Assembly: GCA_003218375.1 (NCBI GenBank)
Contig: QHNH01000027.1
Coordinates: 1-64,000, forward strand
Direction: 5' to 3'
Source of the DNA: Verrucomicrobiota bacterium
GTDB taxonomy: Bacteria; Verrucomicrobiota; Verrucomicrobiia; Chthoniobacterales; UBA10450
Length of the DNA: 64,000 bases
The position numbers were made by a program, and so were the translations under genes. Every line of letters begins with the position of its first letter. Positions within the stretch are counted from its first letter, which is position 1. The notes below the pieces were generated by a model that was not told the origin of the DNA, ran no database searches, and saw nothing but the letters and a program-made list of their open reading frames with translations. Shown here piece by piece: positions 27,897 to 38,200 of this stretch.

Positions 27897-28603
27897 AACG
27901 ATCGGTGGGTCCGAAACTCGGAGACTTCGCCGGTCGTTTTCTTGCCGACGTAGATGGTGATGCCGATGACGCTGGCGAGGGTGCCGACGAAAATGAACGC
28001 GACCAGCCACGAGGGAATGTGACCGACCCGCATTGCCCGATAAAACGCCGGCAGGCCATCGAGCGTCATCGAGGCGTGGAGGAAAATCTTTGTCACCCAC
28101 GCCACCATGATGAGGATGAAAATGAAAACGTAATTCCGTTTCAGCCGCCGCCCGACGGCTTCCAGCCGGCTGATCTTGAACGAGGGCAAAATCAAATCTT
28201 CGCAGACGAGCTTCTTCCATTCGCCCTGGAGCATCTCGCGGTTCTCCATCACCATCGGGACGAGAAAATGCGCTTCGAGCATGCGGACCCGGGCGCGAAA
28301 GGCATCGTAGAAACGATAGCGGCGCGCCTCGATCCAGAGCATGCCCCAGACGATCGCGAGGTTGAAAAAGAAAATCAGGTGCGGCACCTCGCGGTTCGCA
28401 AAAGCGATCGTGATAATGGCGGTGCTGCTGGTGATGGCCCAGTTGGTGGTGATGTCGAGCCGCTGGCGCCAGATCATGATGCGCCCCAGCTCGCCACGAT
28501 AGAAATGCGACATCGCGTTGACGTAGCCGGGATCGTAGAGGCTTTTCTGCCACGAGATCGTTGCCTCGTCCGTTGTGCCAGTGGGATTGTTTTGAGTTGC
28601 CAC
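27884..28603 (-). CDS. DUF2270-type integral membrane protein
   Basis: A 239-residue protein with the conserved opening SHFYRGELGRIMIWRQRLD and four predicted membrane helices (TNWAITSSTAIITIAF, LIFFFNLAIVWGMLW, YVFIFILIMVAWV, WLVAFIFVGTLASVIGIT). These features fit DUF2270. It overlaps mazG, so cotranscription is likely. Function unknown; related proteins are common in soil bacteria. Confidence 0.78.
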   Translation of the reverse strand: MATQNNPTGTTDEATISWQKSLYDPGYVNAMSHFYRGELGRIMIWRQRLDITTNWAITSSTAIITIAFANREVPHLIFFFNLAIVWGMLWIEARRYRFYDAFRARVRMLEAHFLVPMVMENREMLQGEWKKLVCEDLILPSFKISRLEAVGRRLKRNYVFIFILIMVAWVTKIFLHASMTLDGLPAFYRAMRVGHIPSWLVAFIFVGTLASVIGITIYVGKKTTGEVSEFRTHRSLWKI

Positions 28604-28670
28604 GAGTGCCCCGATAATTCGATAACTCGGATTCGCCCGTCAATCCAATCAATCGCCGGGCCATTTTTCA

Positions 28671-29138
28671 ATGTCCGCGTTGCTCTCCGAAATTCTCGAC
28701 CCGAAACTCGTGGTGCTGGAATTGCGCGAGCAGACGGCCGCGGAAGCGATCCTCGAGATCGTGGAACGGCTGCGCGATAACGGCCTGGTCCACGATTTCT
28801 ACAAACTGGCGGACGCGGTCATGGAACGGGAGGGCCGAACCTCCACGAACACCGGCGAAGGTGTCGCGTTTCCGCACGCGCGGACCGATCTGGTGGATCG
28901 CCTCGTTCTCGGAATCGGCCGGAGCAAGGAGGGAATTTCCTTCGGATATTCCAGCGAACTCGTGCACCTGATTTTTTTAGTCGGCGTCCCGCAGCGGATG
29001 GTGACGAGCTATCTGGTCTGCTTGGGTGCGCTGGCGCGGGTGGTAAAAGACAGGGCCCGGCGCGACGCGCTCATGGCGGCGACAACCGCCGAGGAATTCG
29101 TCGAGCTGATGCGCGAAAGCTCGCTGGCGGTAGAATAA
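28671..29138 (+). CDS. PTS EIIA (PtsN-like) domain protein
   Basis: A 155-residue single EIIA domain of the fructose/nitrogen-regulatory type. The phosphoacceptor His is in TGEGVAFPHAR (His 69), followed by HLIFLVGVP as in PtsN. Such proteins receive phosphate from NPr/HPr and regulate potassium uptake or carbon/nitrogen balance. No other PTS gene is in the window. Confidence 0.85.
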   Translation: MSALLSEILDPKLVVLELREQTAAEAILEIVERLRDNGLVHDFYKLADAVMEREGRTSTNTGEGVAFPHARTDLVDRLVLGIGRSKEGISFGYSSELVHLIFLVGVPQRMVTSYLVCLGALARVVKDRARRDALMAATTAEEFVELMRESSLAVE

Positions 29139-29175
29139 GCAATCCATTATTCCGTGCCGCAGACCAGGGCTGCCA

Positions 29176-29301
29176 AAAGCTCCAAATTCCAAGCTCCAAG
29201 CACCAGAGAATACTCAAATTCCAAGCTCCAAACTCGGCTGCAACCTTGATGTTTGATGTTTGGAGCTTCTCTGGAGCTTGGATCTTGGAGCTTGGAGCTT
29301 T
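29176..29301. repeat. AAGCTCCAA inverted repeat, family 2 copy b
   Basis: Degenerate copies of AAGCTCCAAATTCCAAGCTCC and the complement GGAGCTTGGATCTTGGAGCTT around a CAACCTTGATGTTTGATG centre, between the PTS-IIA gene and the glycosyltransferase gene. Confidence 0.75.
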
Positions 29302-29322
29302 TCGGACCGCGCTTCGCCAGCC

Positions 29323-30075
29323 TCAGGATGACAACGCTTTTTCACGCGCTGCTGAGGTTGCGGCGCGGCCGTAATACCAGCGGTGCAATCGATGCGGTGA
29401 AACGCCCAGGTTATACAGCACAATGAACAAACCGTTCTGGATCGTCGTCCGCCAGGCGCCTTTCCGCAGATGACGCCGCCCTGACGACGCCACCGGCGGA
29501 TCGAGCACCGCGATTTTTCCCGCGGCGCGTAACCGCCGGGAGAATTCCACGTCTTCCATCAACGGAATCTTCGCGAAACCGCCCAGGCGTTGAAACATCT
29601 CGCGCCGGACGAAAATGGATTGATCGCCGTAGAGCGTCCCTCCGCGCCGGGTCAGGAAACGCGCGACCGATTCCAGCCACATCAAACGCGGGTGGCGCCC
29701 ATCGAATTTTCGAAAAAATGCGCCGCCCACCACTTTCGGGTCGGCCAGCGCGATCTCGATGGCTTCGAGGTGCGCGTCCTCCAGCAAGGTATCGCAATGC
29801 TGGAAAAGGATTACGTCGCCGCTGCTGGCGGCGGCGCCGAGATTCATCTGTTCGCCGCGATTCGGCGTCGGGCAGGCGAGGAACGTTGCGCCCGAGGCGA
29901 GCGCGATCCGCTCCGCTTTTTCGTCGCCGGAAGCGTCCACGACGATCGTTTCCGCGACCCGTTCCTGCGCCGCCAAGCCGGGCACGAGCGATTGGAGATT
30001 CTCCGCGTCGCGCCAGGACGGAATGACTACGCTGATTCGTAAAGGGGATTCTCGAACGTCCGCAAGCCGATTCAC
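29323..30075 (-). CDS. family 2 glycosyltransferase
   Basis: A 250-residue GT-A glycosyltransferase of the TIGR04283-like group. ISVVIPSWRDAENLQSLV is followed by ETIVVDASGDEKAE, ATFLACPTPNRGEQMN and ILFQHCDT as the DxD-like site. LMEDVEFSRRLRAAG is the acceptor-binding ED motif. The product is a sugar transfer to an unknown acceptor. It starts with GTG overlapping the rhomboid stop by one base, so the two are cotranslated. Confidence 0.88.
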   Translation of the reverse strand: MNRLADVRESPLRISVVIPSWRDAENLQSLVPGLAAQERVAETIVVDASGDEKAERIALASGATFLACPTPNRGEQMNLGAAASSGDVILFQHCDTLLEDAHLEAIEIALADPKVVGGAFFRKFDGRHPRLMWLESVARFLTRRGGTLYGDQSIFVRREMFQRLGGFAKIPLMEDVEFSRRLRAAGKIAVLDPPVASSGRRHLRKGAWRTTIQNGLFIVLYNLGVSPHRLHRWYYGRAATSAAREKALSS

Positions 30076-30902
30076 TACGGCTTTTTTAGCAGAAGATTCC
30101 GGGCGCGGTCGAGCGCGCGTCGCTCTGAAGCAGTGAGGCTGTTGATTCCGAACTTGGAAATCTTTTCGAGAACCGGGTCGATCGATTCGTGGATGCTCTC
30201 CGGTTCGACTGTCCGGCGCGGCACGTCTCGCGTGACGATGTGGAACTTTGGCTTCGGCTTAAAAAATTGGATACGGCCGAAAAAGTCGAAGATTGAAATG
30301 CCCCGCTGGAGCAGGCGGATAAAAACAAAAGAAGCGGCACAAACTATCCACAGCACGGAGAGATGCCCCCACTCATGCCGCGGCAGTTGCTGCATCGATC
30401 CCAGGAACAATCCCACAAAGGCGAGCCACTTGAGCGGCACCCAACCGAACCATTGAACATTCGGATACAGCGTCGCGAAGGCGATAAACAAGCCAATCGA
30501 AAATTCGTACGATTCGTAATAGAGCCAATGCACGCCAAAAAGGCTCCACCCTGAAATCACCACAGGTGGAATGAGGAGGAGAGTGCCAATCAGCTGAAGG
30601 AAGCGGCGGCGGCCGAGATACTTTTCAACTTCGCTCCCCGACCAGAACATAAAGAGAACGTTGAAGATCGAGAAGAACGTCACTTCCTGAATGAAGGTGC
30701 AGGTGAACGGTTGCCAGAGCGCGCCCCGGATGAAACTCGGAAAGAAGAAGGCAAACGGGGTAATATCGATGCTCGCCGTCTTTAGGATGGTCGTGACAAA
30801 AATGCCGAGCAGATAGGCGGCCGCGAGAAAAGCCGCCACGCGGACCGGATACTTCCCGATCCAGGCGATAGGTTGGTCCTCGGAGGTCGTAACTCCGAAC
30901 AT
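30075..30902 (-). CDS. rhomboid-like membrane protein, probably inactive
   Basis: A 275-residue protein with six predicted helices in the rhomboid arrangement. RGALWQPFTCTFIQ and FFSIFNVLFMFWSGSEVEKY are typical. The catalytic GxSG in helix 4 is not found (SYEFSIGLFIAF stands there), although a His is present in the loop ahead of it. The C-terminal 30 residues (SLTASERRALDRAR) form the small cytoplasmic domain often appended to these proteins. A non-proteolytic role is inferred. Confidence 0.75.
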   Translation of the reverse strand: MFGVTTSEDQPIAWIGKYPVRVAAFLAAAYLLGIFVTTILKTASIDITPFAFFFPSFIRGALWQPFTCTFIQEVTFFSIFNVLFMFWSGSEVEKYLGRRRFLQLIGTLLLIPPVVISGWSLFGVHWLYYESYEFSIGLFIAFATLYPNVQWFGWVPLKWLAFVGLFLGSMQQLPRHEWGHLSVLWIVCAASFVFIRLLQRGISIFDFFGRIQFFKPKPKFHIVTRDVPRRTVEPESIHESIDPVLEKISKFGINSLTASERRALDRARNLLLKKP

Positions 30903-31034
30903 GCGGCAATTAACGTTGCGCCCGCGTCATGCGCAAGCAGCTCGCCGCGAAAATTTGCTTGGACAACGCCCCGAAGCGGCGAAAATGACGATCCACTTTC
31001 CGCCTTTCGCGAATGACCTCGAGGCCGCTCATCC

Positions 31035-32846
31035 ATGGATAACCTGGCGCCCGCCATTTCTCCGCCGCAGGGAGTCGGCGATTCGAAGCCGGCAAACCGC
31101 GCGGTGCTCGACTGGGTCCAGGAAGTGGCGCGGCTCACCGAGCCGGAAAACATTTTCTGGTGTGACGGCTCGGAGAAAGAGAACGCGTGGCTCCTGGAGC
31201 AGGCGCAACGGCTCGGCGTTGTCCTCAAACTAAACGAGCAAAAAAAACCGGGCTCCTACTTGCACCGGTCGAATCCGAACGACGTGGCGCGGGTGGAACA
31301 ATTCACGTTGATTTGCACTCCAACGAAAGAAGAAGCCGGCCCGACGAACAACTGGGCGGCGCCGGCGGAGACCTACACAAAACTGCACGAGATGCTGCGC
31401 GGGGTGATGCGCGGCCGGACGATGTTTGTGGTGCCTTACATCATGGGGCCGCCGGATTCGCCGCTCACCAAGGTCGGATTCGAGATCACCGATTCGATCT
31501 ACGTCGTCTTGAGCATGCGCATCATGACGCGAATGGGCTCGGTCGCGGTGAAGCGTCTCGGTGACGATCCTAACGGCGAATGGAACCGCGGCGTGCATTC
31601 CCTCCTCGATGTTAATCCGGAGCGCCGCCTCATCTGCCATTTCCCGCAGGACAACGCGATCATCTCGGTCGGCTCCGGTTACGGCGGCAACGTTTTGTTG
31701 AGCAAGAAATGTCTCGCGCTCCGGATCGGTTCCTACCTCGCGCGGAAGCAAGGCTGGCTCGCCGAGCACATGCTCATCCTCGGCGTGGAAGCACCGGACG
31801 GCCGGAAGCATTACGTCGCCGCGGCGTTTCCGAGCGCGTGCGGCAAAACAAATTTCGCGATGCTGATTCCGCCACCTCATTTCAAAGGCTGGAAAGTCAC
31901 GACGATCGGCGATGACATCGCCTGGATGCAAATCGGCAAGGATGGCCGGCTCTACGCGGTGAATCCGGAGAACGGCTATTTCGGCGTCGTGCCGGGGACC
32001 AGTTACAAGTCGAACCCGAACGCGATGAAATCGATCGAGCGCGATACGCTCTATACGAACGTCGCGCTCACCGATGACGGCGATGTCTGGTGGGAAGGCA
32101 AGGATGGCGCGCCGCCCGCGCACGCGATCGATTGGAAAGGCAACGATTGGATGCCGGCTTCGAAGGAAAAAGCAGCGCATCCGAACAGTCGGTTCGCGGT
32201 GCCGATGCGCAACAACCCCGTGCTCGATCCCGACGTGGAGAAAGGCGAGGGCGTCCCGATCAGCGCGATTATTTTCGGGGGACGGCGGAGCGACACGATG
32301 CCGCTGGTCTTCCAGGCGTTCGATTGGGTCCACGGCGTTTATGTCGGCGCGACCATGGCCTCGGAAACAACGGCGGCCGCGACCGGCGCGGTGGGCCAGG
32401 TCCGGCGCGATCCGATGGCGATGCTTCCGTTTTGCGGCTACAGCATGGGAAATTATTTCCGGCACTGGCTCGAGATCGGCCCGCGGTTGAAGAATCCGCC
32501 GCTGATTTTCCACGTGAACTGGTTCCGGAAAAATCCCGGTGGAAAATTTCTCTGGCCGGGATTCGGCGACAACATGCGTGTGCTCCAATGGATCATCGGA
32601 CGTTGTGAAGGGAAGGCTGGCGCAGACGAATCGCCGATCGGATACATTCCGCGGCCGAAGGATCTCGACCTGGATGAGATCGACGGCGTCTCGCAGGAAC
32701 AACTCGGCGAACTGCTCGCCGTGAACCCGGCGGAATGGAAAACCGAGCTCGAAGGCCAGGCGAAGTTTTTCGAGACGCTCAAGCCCGACATGCCCGAACG
32801 TTTGCTGGCCGAGCGGGAAAAGGTCGAGAAGCGGTTCGCTTCCTAA
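31035..32846 (+). CDS. pckG: phosphoenolpyruvate carboxykinase (GTP)
   Basis: A 603-residue gluconeogenic enzyme converting oxaloacetate and GTP to phosphoenolpyruvate. The P-loop is AFPSACGKTNFAM and the metal/substrate loop is ITDSIYVVLSMRIMTRMG. DDIAWMQ supplies the second metal site, and PVSAII-type FGGRRSDTMPLV and YSMGNYFRHWLE follow. Length matches the GTP-dependent family (about 600). It stands alone, preceded by the divergent rhomboid gene. Confidence 0.96.
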   Translation: MDNLAPAISPPQGVGDSKPANRAVLDWVQEVARLTEPENIFWCDGSEKENAWLLEQAQRLGVVLKLNEQKKPGSYLHRSNPNDVARVEQFTLICTPTKEEAGPTNNWAAPAETYTKLHEMLRGVMRGRTMFVVPYIMGPPDSPLTKVGFEITDSIYVVLSMRIMTRMGSVAVKRLGDDPNGEWNRGVHSLLDVNPERRLICHFPQDNAIISVGSGYGGNVLLSKKCLALRIGSYLARKQGWLAEHMLILGVEAPDGRKHYVAAAFPSACGKTNFAMLIPPPHFKGWKVTTIGDDIAWMQIGKDGRLYAVNPENGYFGVVPGTSYKSNPNAMKSIERDTLYTNVALTDDGDVWWEGKDGAPPAHAIDWKGNDWMPASKEKAAHPNSRFAVPMRNNPVLDPDVEKGEGVPISAIIFGGRRSDTMPLVFQAFDWVHGVYVGATMASETTAAATGAVGQVRRDPMAMLPFCGYSMGNYFRHWLEIGPRLKNPPLIFHVNWFRKNPGGKFLWPGFGDNMRVLQWIIGRCEGKAGADESPIGYIPRPKDLDLDEIDGVSQEQLGELLAVNPAEWKTELEGQAKFFETLKPDMPERLLAEREKVEKRFAS

Positions 32847-33149
32847 TCTTTTTCAGCCGCTTCGCTCTGCGTTTCTTTAGCGCCAAAGGCGCGCTCTCAT
32901 ACCAGCCTGGGGCAACGCCCCAGGGATTCGAGTCACGAGCAACCGGCAGCGCTGAAGGCGCGATTCATTCGGTCCTTCGATGGCGAACCGCGCGTTGAAT
33001 CGCGCTTTCAGCGCTCGTTGCATCATCCGATCCAATCCTGGGGCGTTGCCCCAGGCTGGAATGAAGGTCGCGCCTTTGGTGCTGAAACAACAATGCTGTT
33101 TTCCACGTCGAAAATTTGCGAACGCGTCCGCGCAATCGGATAGTCTCCG
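32847..33149. repeat. 303-bp gene-free stretch filled by a nested palindromic repeat
   Basis: Two identical-type hairpins CCTGGGGCAACGCCCCAGG (32906-32924) and CCTGGGGCGTTGCCCCAGG (33037-33055) flank an inner inverted repeat. That inner repeat pairs 32948-32967 with 32996-33015, 19 of 20 bases. It resembles a composite REP/BIME-like element. The last 50 bp precede the uvrA-like GTG start; no gene was seen. Confidence 0.75.
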
Positions 33150-35177
33150 GTGGGTTCGACGACCGCCGAAAAAACATGCATTACCGCACCGCCCGATCGC
33201 GGCTGCGTCGAGATTCGCGGCGCCCGCCAAAACAATCTCAAGGGAATCGATCTTGATCTTCCGCTGGGAAAATTAAGCGTCATCACCGGGCCGAGCGGCA
33301 GCGGCAAATCGAGCCTCGCCTTCGACACGATCTACGCGGAGGGCCAGCGACGTTACGTCGAAACTTTCAGCCCGTACATGCGGCAGTTCCTCGATCGGAT
33401 GGACAAACCGCGCGTGGACGAAATTCGCGGCATTCCGCCCGCCATCGCGATCGAGCAGGCGAACCCGGTGAAAAGCTCGCGTTCCACCGTCGGGACGATG
33501 ACGGAGATCAACGATTACCTGAAGCTCCTCATGCCGCGGATCGCGCGCGGCTTTTGCCCAAACTGCGGCCGCGAAATCCGCCCCGAGACCGCGCAATCGA
33601 TCGCGGACCATATTTTTCAGGAGCTCCCCGACCAAAATATTCTGATCACTTTCTGGGTCGCGGTCCCGCCGAAAACAGAGCCGCGCGCGTTCTTCGACTT
33701 CATCCAGCAACAAGGCTATCTCCGCGTCTGGATCGACAACGAAATCGTCCGCGTCGATTCGGACAAAAAAATCAAACGCCTCGGCGCCCGCGTCCAGGTC
33801 ATCCAGGACCGCATTGCGATCTCAGAATCAAACCGGCCCCGTTTGATCGAAGCCATCGAAACCGCCCTTCGTTTCGGCAAGGACAAGATCAATGTCATCC
33901 CCATTTCGAAATCCGAAATCCGAAATCCGAAACCCGAAATGCCTTTCTCCACCGGCTGGCACTGCGCCCATTGCGATCTCGATATTCGCCCGCCGACGCC
34001 GGGTCTCTTCAGTTTCAATAATCCACTCGGCGCCTGCCCGGAGTGCCGCGGCTTTGGACGAACGATTGCGATCGATCTGAACAAGGCGATCCCCGACCGC
34101 TCGCTCTCGATCGCGCAAGGCGCGGTCCGCGTTTTCCGCGGCGAGGAGATGGGCAATTCGCAGCGCGACCTGATGCGGGCCTGCGTGCGGGAGGAGATCG
34201 ATGCCCGCATTCCGTTCGAGGATTTGCCGAAGGCCGACCAGGATTTCGTCATCAACGGCGAGGCGCGCGACGAGGACACCGACGTGGAGGAGCTGGCGGA
34301 GAACGATCGCTGGTACGGCGTCCGCGGATTTTTCAAATGGCTCGAGAGCAAGACCTACAAAATGCATGTCCGCGTTTTGCTCAGCCGCTATCGCGCTTAC
34401 ACGACCTGTCCGAAGTGCAACGGAGGGCGCTTCCAGCCCGAGACACTGAATTATCGCGTCGTGTCTTCGGCATCTGTAGCGGCGGTCTATGACCGCCGAA
34501 ATGGCGGACCGGCCAGCGCTGGAATCGGCGGTCATAGACCGCCGCTACAGGAGACCGCGCGGACTCTGCCGGAAGTGGCGCTGCTTTCCATCAGCGACGC
34601 ACGTAAGCTTTTTTCGGAACTCGTCCTGCCGCCTAACGACTCAACGGCCGAGATGCTGCGGAACGAAGTCATCGCGCGGCTCCGTTATCTTTGCGAAGTC
34701 GGGCTCGGTTATCTCACCCTGGATCGTTCGACGCGCACACTGAGCGGCGGCGAAGTGCAACGGGTGAACCTAACTACCTGCCTGGGCGCGTCGCTGGTTA
34801 ACACGCTCTTCGTCATGGACGAGCCGAGCGTGGGCCTGCATCCGCGTGATGTCGGACGCCTCGTGCGCGTGATGCACGATCTGCGGGACAAGGGGAACAC
34901 GCTGCTCGTGGTGGAGCACGAGGAGGCGATCATCCGGGCCTCCGATCACGTCATCGATATCGGCCCCGGCCGCGGCGAGTACGGCGGCGAATTGGTTTTC
35001 AATGGTCCATTGCAGGAAATGCTGGGGAGCGCACGCGCCTCGCGTGCTGGTTTCGGCGCCTCGCCGAAACAATCTTCCGCAGACAAAGTTCGCAATGGCG
35101 AGGGCGCCATTGCCAGCACGCGAGGCGCGTGCGCTCCCCAGACATCTCGACGCGATTGCTTTGTCTGTCGGCTCTGA
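33150..35177 (+). CDS. UvrA-like protein, unit 1, N-terminal part (interrupted)
   Basis: A 675-residue UvrA paralogue piece. It holds a complete NBD-I: Walker [49 protein letters not shown], signature [11 protein letters not shown] and Walker [13 protein letters not shown]. After [11 protein letters not shown] the frame runs into a repeat element (35022-35141) and stops at 35177. The Walker A half of NBD-II is absent from the locus. Three repeats interrupt this frame: an ATCCGAA repeat at 33905-33944, a 24-bp inverted repeat at 34474-34550, and the final one. The start is GTG. Intact UvrA activity from this piece alone is unlikely. Confidence 0.75.
   Translation: MGSTTAEKTCITAPPDRGCVEIRGARQNNLKGIDLDLPLGKLSVITGPSGSGKSSLAFDTIYAEGQRRYVETFSPYMRQFLDRMDKPRVDEIRGIPPAIAIEQANPVKSSRSTVGTMTEINDYLKLLMPRIARGFCPNCGREIRPETAQSIADHIFQELPDQNILITFWVAVPPKTEPRAFFDFIQQQGYLRVWIDNEIVRVDSDKKIKRLGARVQVIQDRIAISESNRPRLIEAIETALRFGKDKINVIPISKSEIRNPKPEMPFSTGWHCAHCDLDIRPPTPGLFSFNNPLGACPECRGFGRTIAIDLNKAIPDRSLSIAQGAVRVFRGEEMGNSQRDLMRACVREEIDARIPFEDLPKADQDFVINGEARDEDTDVEELAENDRWYGVRGFFKWLESKTYKMHVRVLLSRYRAYTTCPKCNGGRFQPETLNYRVVSSASVAAVYDRRNGGPASAGIGGHRPPLQETARTLPEVALLSISDARKLFSELVLPPNDSTAEMLRNEVIARLRYLCEVGLGYLTLDRSTRTLSGGEVQRVNLTTCLGASLVNTLFVMDEPSVGLHPRDVGRLVRVMHDLRDKGNTLLVVEHEEAIIRASDHVIDIGPGRGEYGGELVFNGPLQEMLGSARASRAGFGASPKQSSADKVRNGEGAIASTRGACAPQTSRRDCFVCRL
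33905..33944. repeat. AAATCCG tandem repeat inside the uvrA-like gene
   Basis: Five or so copies of a 7-bp unit AATCCGA are read in frame as [12 protein letters not shown] between two otherwise well-conserved UvrA segments. The unit is a common simple repeat in intergenic DNA of related genomes; here it lies within coding sequence. Confidence 0.65.
34474..34550. repeat. 24-bp perfect inverted repeat read in frame in the uvrA-like gene
   Basis: Left arm 34474-34497 (CTGTAGCGGCGGTCTATGAC and on) and right arm 34527-34550 are exact reverse complements. They add about 25 residues ([13 protein letters not shown], then GHRPPLQ) to the UvrA-like protein without breaking the frame. Such sequences normally occur between genes in this lineage. 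Confidence 0.85.
35022..35141. repeat. 29-bp perfect inverted repeat at the break of the uvrA-like gene
   Basis: Arms 35022-35050 and 35113-35141 are exact reverse complements (left arm starts CTGGGGAGCGCACGCGCCTC). They enclose two smaller hairpins (TTTCGGCGCCTCGCCGAAA and AATGGCGAGGGCGCCATT), giving a cloverleaf. The element sits exactly where the UvrA homology stops, so its insertion was probably accompanied by loss of the NBD-II Walker A region. Confidence 0.85.
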
Positions 35178-35285
35178 CAAGTTTCGAGTTCAACGAAACT
35201 CCACATATGCATTCACAATTTTCTTTCGCAGACAGGACGCGCCTGTTCGCGCTATTCGCAGCAATGCAAATCGCGGCTATAGCTG

Positions 35286-38200
35286 TTGCCGCAGTCGAAC
35301 GAGCAAGGGCCGGGCGCGTGCAAATCGGTCACGGGCGCGCATCGGATCGGCGAGGTGGTGATGGTGGACCAGACCCAGCTCGCCCGCACCCCGCGCTCGA
35401 CCCCGGTCCTTTATCTCGGGCTTTACGATCGCGTCCGCGAAATGTTCGCCGCCCAATCCGAGGCGATGGCGCAAGGACTCACGGCGAGCGCGTTCTCGTT
35501 CAATTCCGGCAGCGGCCGTTGCGAGCGCTGTTGCGGCACCGGGTTCGAGAAGATCGAGATGCAATTCCTGAGCGATCTTTATGTGCGCTGCGCCGAATGC
35601 GAAGGCCGCCGTTTCCAGCCGCACGTCCTGCGCGTCAAGGTCTTCGGGAAATCGATCCACGATGTCCTGGAAATGACGGTCAGCGAAGCGATCCAGTTCT
35701 TCGCCCGAATCGGTGAATCGCAAAAGCTGGGAGACAAACTCGAGGTGCTGGGTGAGGTGGGGCTCGGATATCTGCGCCTGGGCCAGCCGCTCAACACTTT
35801 ATCCGGCGGCGAATCGCAGCGGTTGAAACTAGTCCGGCATCTCTCCGACGAGAGCGAGAATGCGCACGGCAATCTCTTCATCTTCGACGAACCGACGACC
35901 GGGTTGCATTTCGATGACGTCGCGATCCTGATGCGGATGTTTCAGCGATTGGTCGAAAGCGGCAACACCCTTGTCGTGATCGAGCACAATCTGGAAGTGA
36001 TCAAGGGGGCTGATTGGATTATCGATCTCGGGCCGGAAGCGGGTGACGAAGGCGGACAACTGGTCGCCGCTGGAACGCCGGAGGCCATCGCGAAAGTGGA
36101 GGCATCGCACACGGGCAGATATCTGCAAAAGATTCTGGGGAGCGGTCGCCGCGGCGACCTGGCCCGTGGGCTTCGCGGCGCCTCGCCGCGAATCATGAGT
36201 GCTGTCTATCATGATGATGATGAAACATCGCTCCGCGCCGCCGAAGAACCGTTCGGCGAGGCGCCAAACGGGGCACGCGAGGCGCGTGCGCGCACCAGAA
36301 ATGGAAGTAACGCCATCCGAATTCACGGGGCGCGCGAGCACAATCTCAAGGACATCTCGCTCGACATACCGCGCGACCAGATGGTCGTGATCACCGGCCT
36401 GAGCGGTTCCGGGAAATCGACGGTCGCGTTCGACATCCTGTTCGCGGAAGGGCAACGCCGTTTTCTCGACAGCATGTCGCCGTATGCGCGCCAGTTCGTC
36501 GAGCAACTCGAAAAACCGGATGTGGACCTCGTTGAAGGGGTGCCGCCGAGCGTGGCGATCGAGCAGCGGGTCACGCGTGGCGGCGGCAAATCGACGGTCG
36601 CGACCGTGACCGAGGTTTACCATTTCCTCCGGCTTCTTTTCGCGAAAACCGGGACGCAATTTTGTCCCGACTGCGATCTCCCCGTGGAAAAACAGAGCGT
36701 TGCCGCGATTGTGCGCCAGCTCGAAACCGCGGTGAAACGCGGCCCGCTCAAGGTCCTGGCGCCGCTCGTGAAAGCGCGAAAAGGATTTCATACCGACGTG
36801 GCGCGCTGGGCCGAGCGCCAGGGATTCGACACCCTTTTCGTCGACGGGCAGCTGATTCCGGTCGCGCAATTTCGCAAACTGGAGCGGTTCAAGGAACACA
36901 CCATCGATGTCGTCGTCGGCGCGATCGACGCGAAGCGAATCCTGAAAGCGCGCAATCTAATCCAGCGCGCGCTCGACATCGGCCGCGGCACTGCGCATCT
37001 GCTCGACGCCAAGCATCGTCTCACCGTGATGAGCACGGAGATGAGTTGCCCCGGGTGCGGCCGCGCCTTCGAGGAACTCGATCCACGGCTGTTTTCATTC
37101 AATTCGCCGCACGGCGCCTGCGAAGAGTGCGGCGGGTTCGGGGAGATTTGGGATCGCGACAAACAGACAGGTAACGAAGACACAGGCGATTCCGTCCTCG
37201 AAAATGAATTGGCGGCAGAGCGCGAATCCGAGTGGATCGACGAAGAGGAGGCGGTCCCATGTCCGGCCTGTCATGGTTCGCGTTTGAATCCGATTGCGCG
37301 ACATGTGCGGCTGCAGAACCGGACGATCGACAATTTCACGGCGCTCTCGGCCGGTGAAGCGTTGCAGTTGATCGGCAAGCTGCGTTTCCGCGGGAACCAG
37401 AAAACCGTGGCTGACGATCTGGTGCCGGAGATTTCACAGCGACTCCGTTTCATGCAGAACGTCGGGCTTGGTTATCTGGCGCTGGGGCGTTCGGCGAAAA
37501 CGTTGAGCGGCGGCGAATCACAGCGGATCCGTCTCGCGGCGCAGCTCGGCTCGAATCTGCGCGGTGTATTGTATGTCCTCGACGAACCGACCATCGGCCT
37601 CCATCCGCGCGATAATCTGCGGTTGCTCGAAACGCTGACGGCGTTGCGGCAGAAAGGAAACTCACTCGTCATTGTCGAGCACGACGAAGAAACGATGCGC
37701 CGGGCTGATCACATCATCGATCTCGGGCCGGGCGCGGGGATGCACGGTGGCGAAGTCGTGGTCCAAGGCACGCTGAGCGAGATCGAGAAAAATGGGAGCT
37801 CGGAAACCGGGCGTTGCCTGAAGAACCCGCTCTGTCACCCCACCCGGATGGAGCGGCGTTCGTTAGGCGGAGTCGAGCAATGGATCGAGATCCGCGGGGC
37901 GCGCGCGAACAATTTGAAAAACGTGAATGTGCGGTTTCCCGTCGGCCGGCTCTCGGTCATCACGGGGATATCTGGCTCCGGAAAATCAACCTTGATGCGT
38001 TCGGTCCTGCTGCCGGGCGTAAAAGAAGTTTTGAAAAACAAGCGCGGCGCGCAGCAAGAATTCGTTTCCACTATCGCTGGCGCCGACGCTTTCGAAACCG
38101 TTTACGAAGTCGACCAGTCGCCGATCGGCAAAACCTCGCGCTCGACGCCGGCGACCTACATAAAAGTCTTCGACGAAATTCGGAAACTTTACGGGCAACT

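Noticed and set aside
35129-35716. Frame 35129-35716 in the gap of the uvrA-like locus as an extra gene
   Set aside because: Most of it is a shadow of the UvrA NBD-II frame with an Arg/Pro-rich composition and no family pattern.
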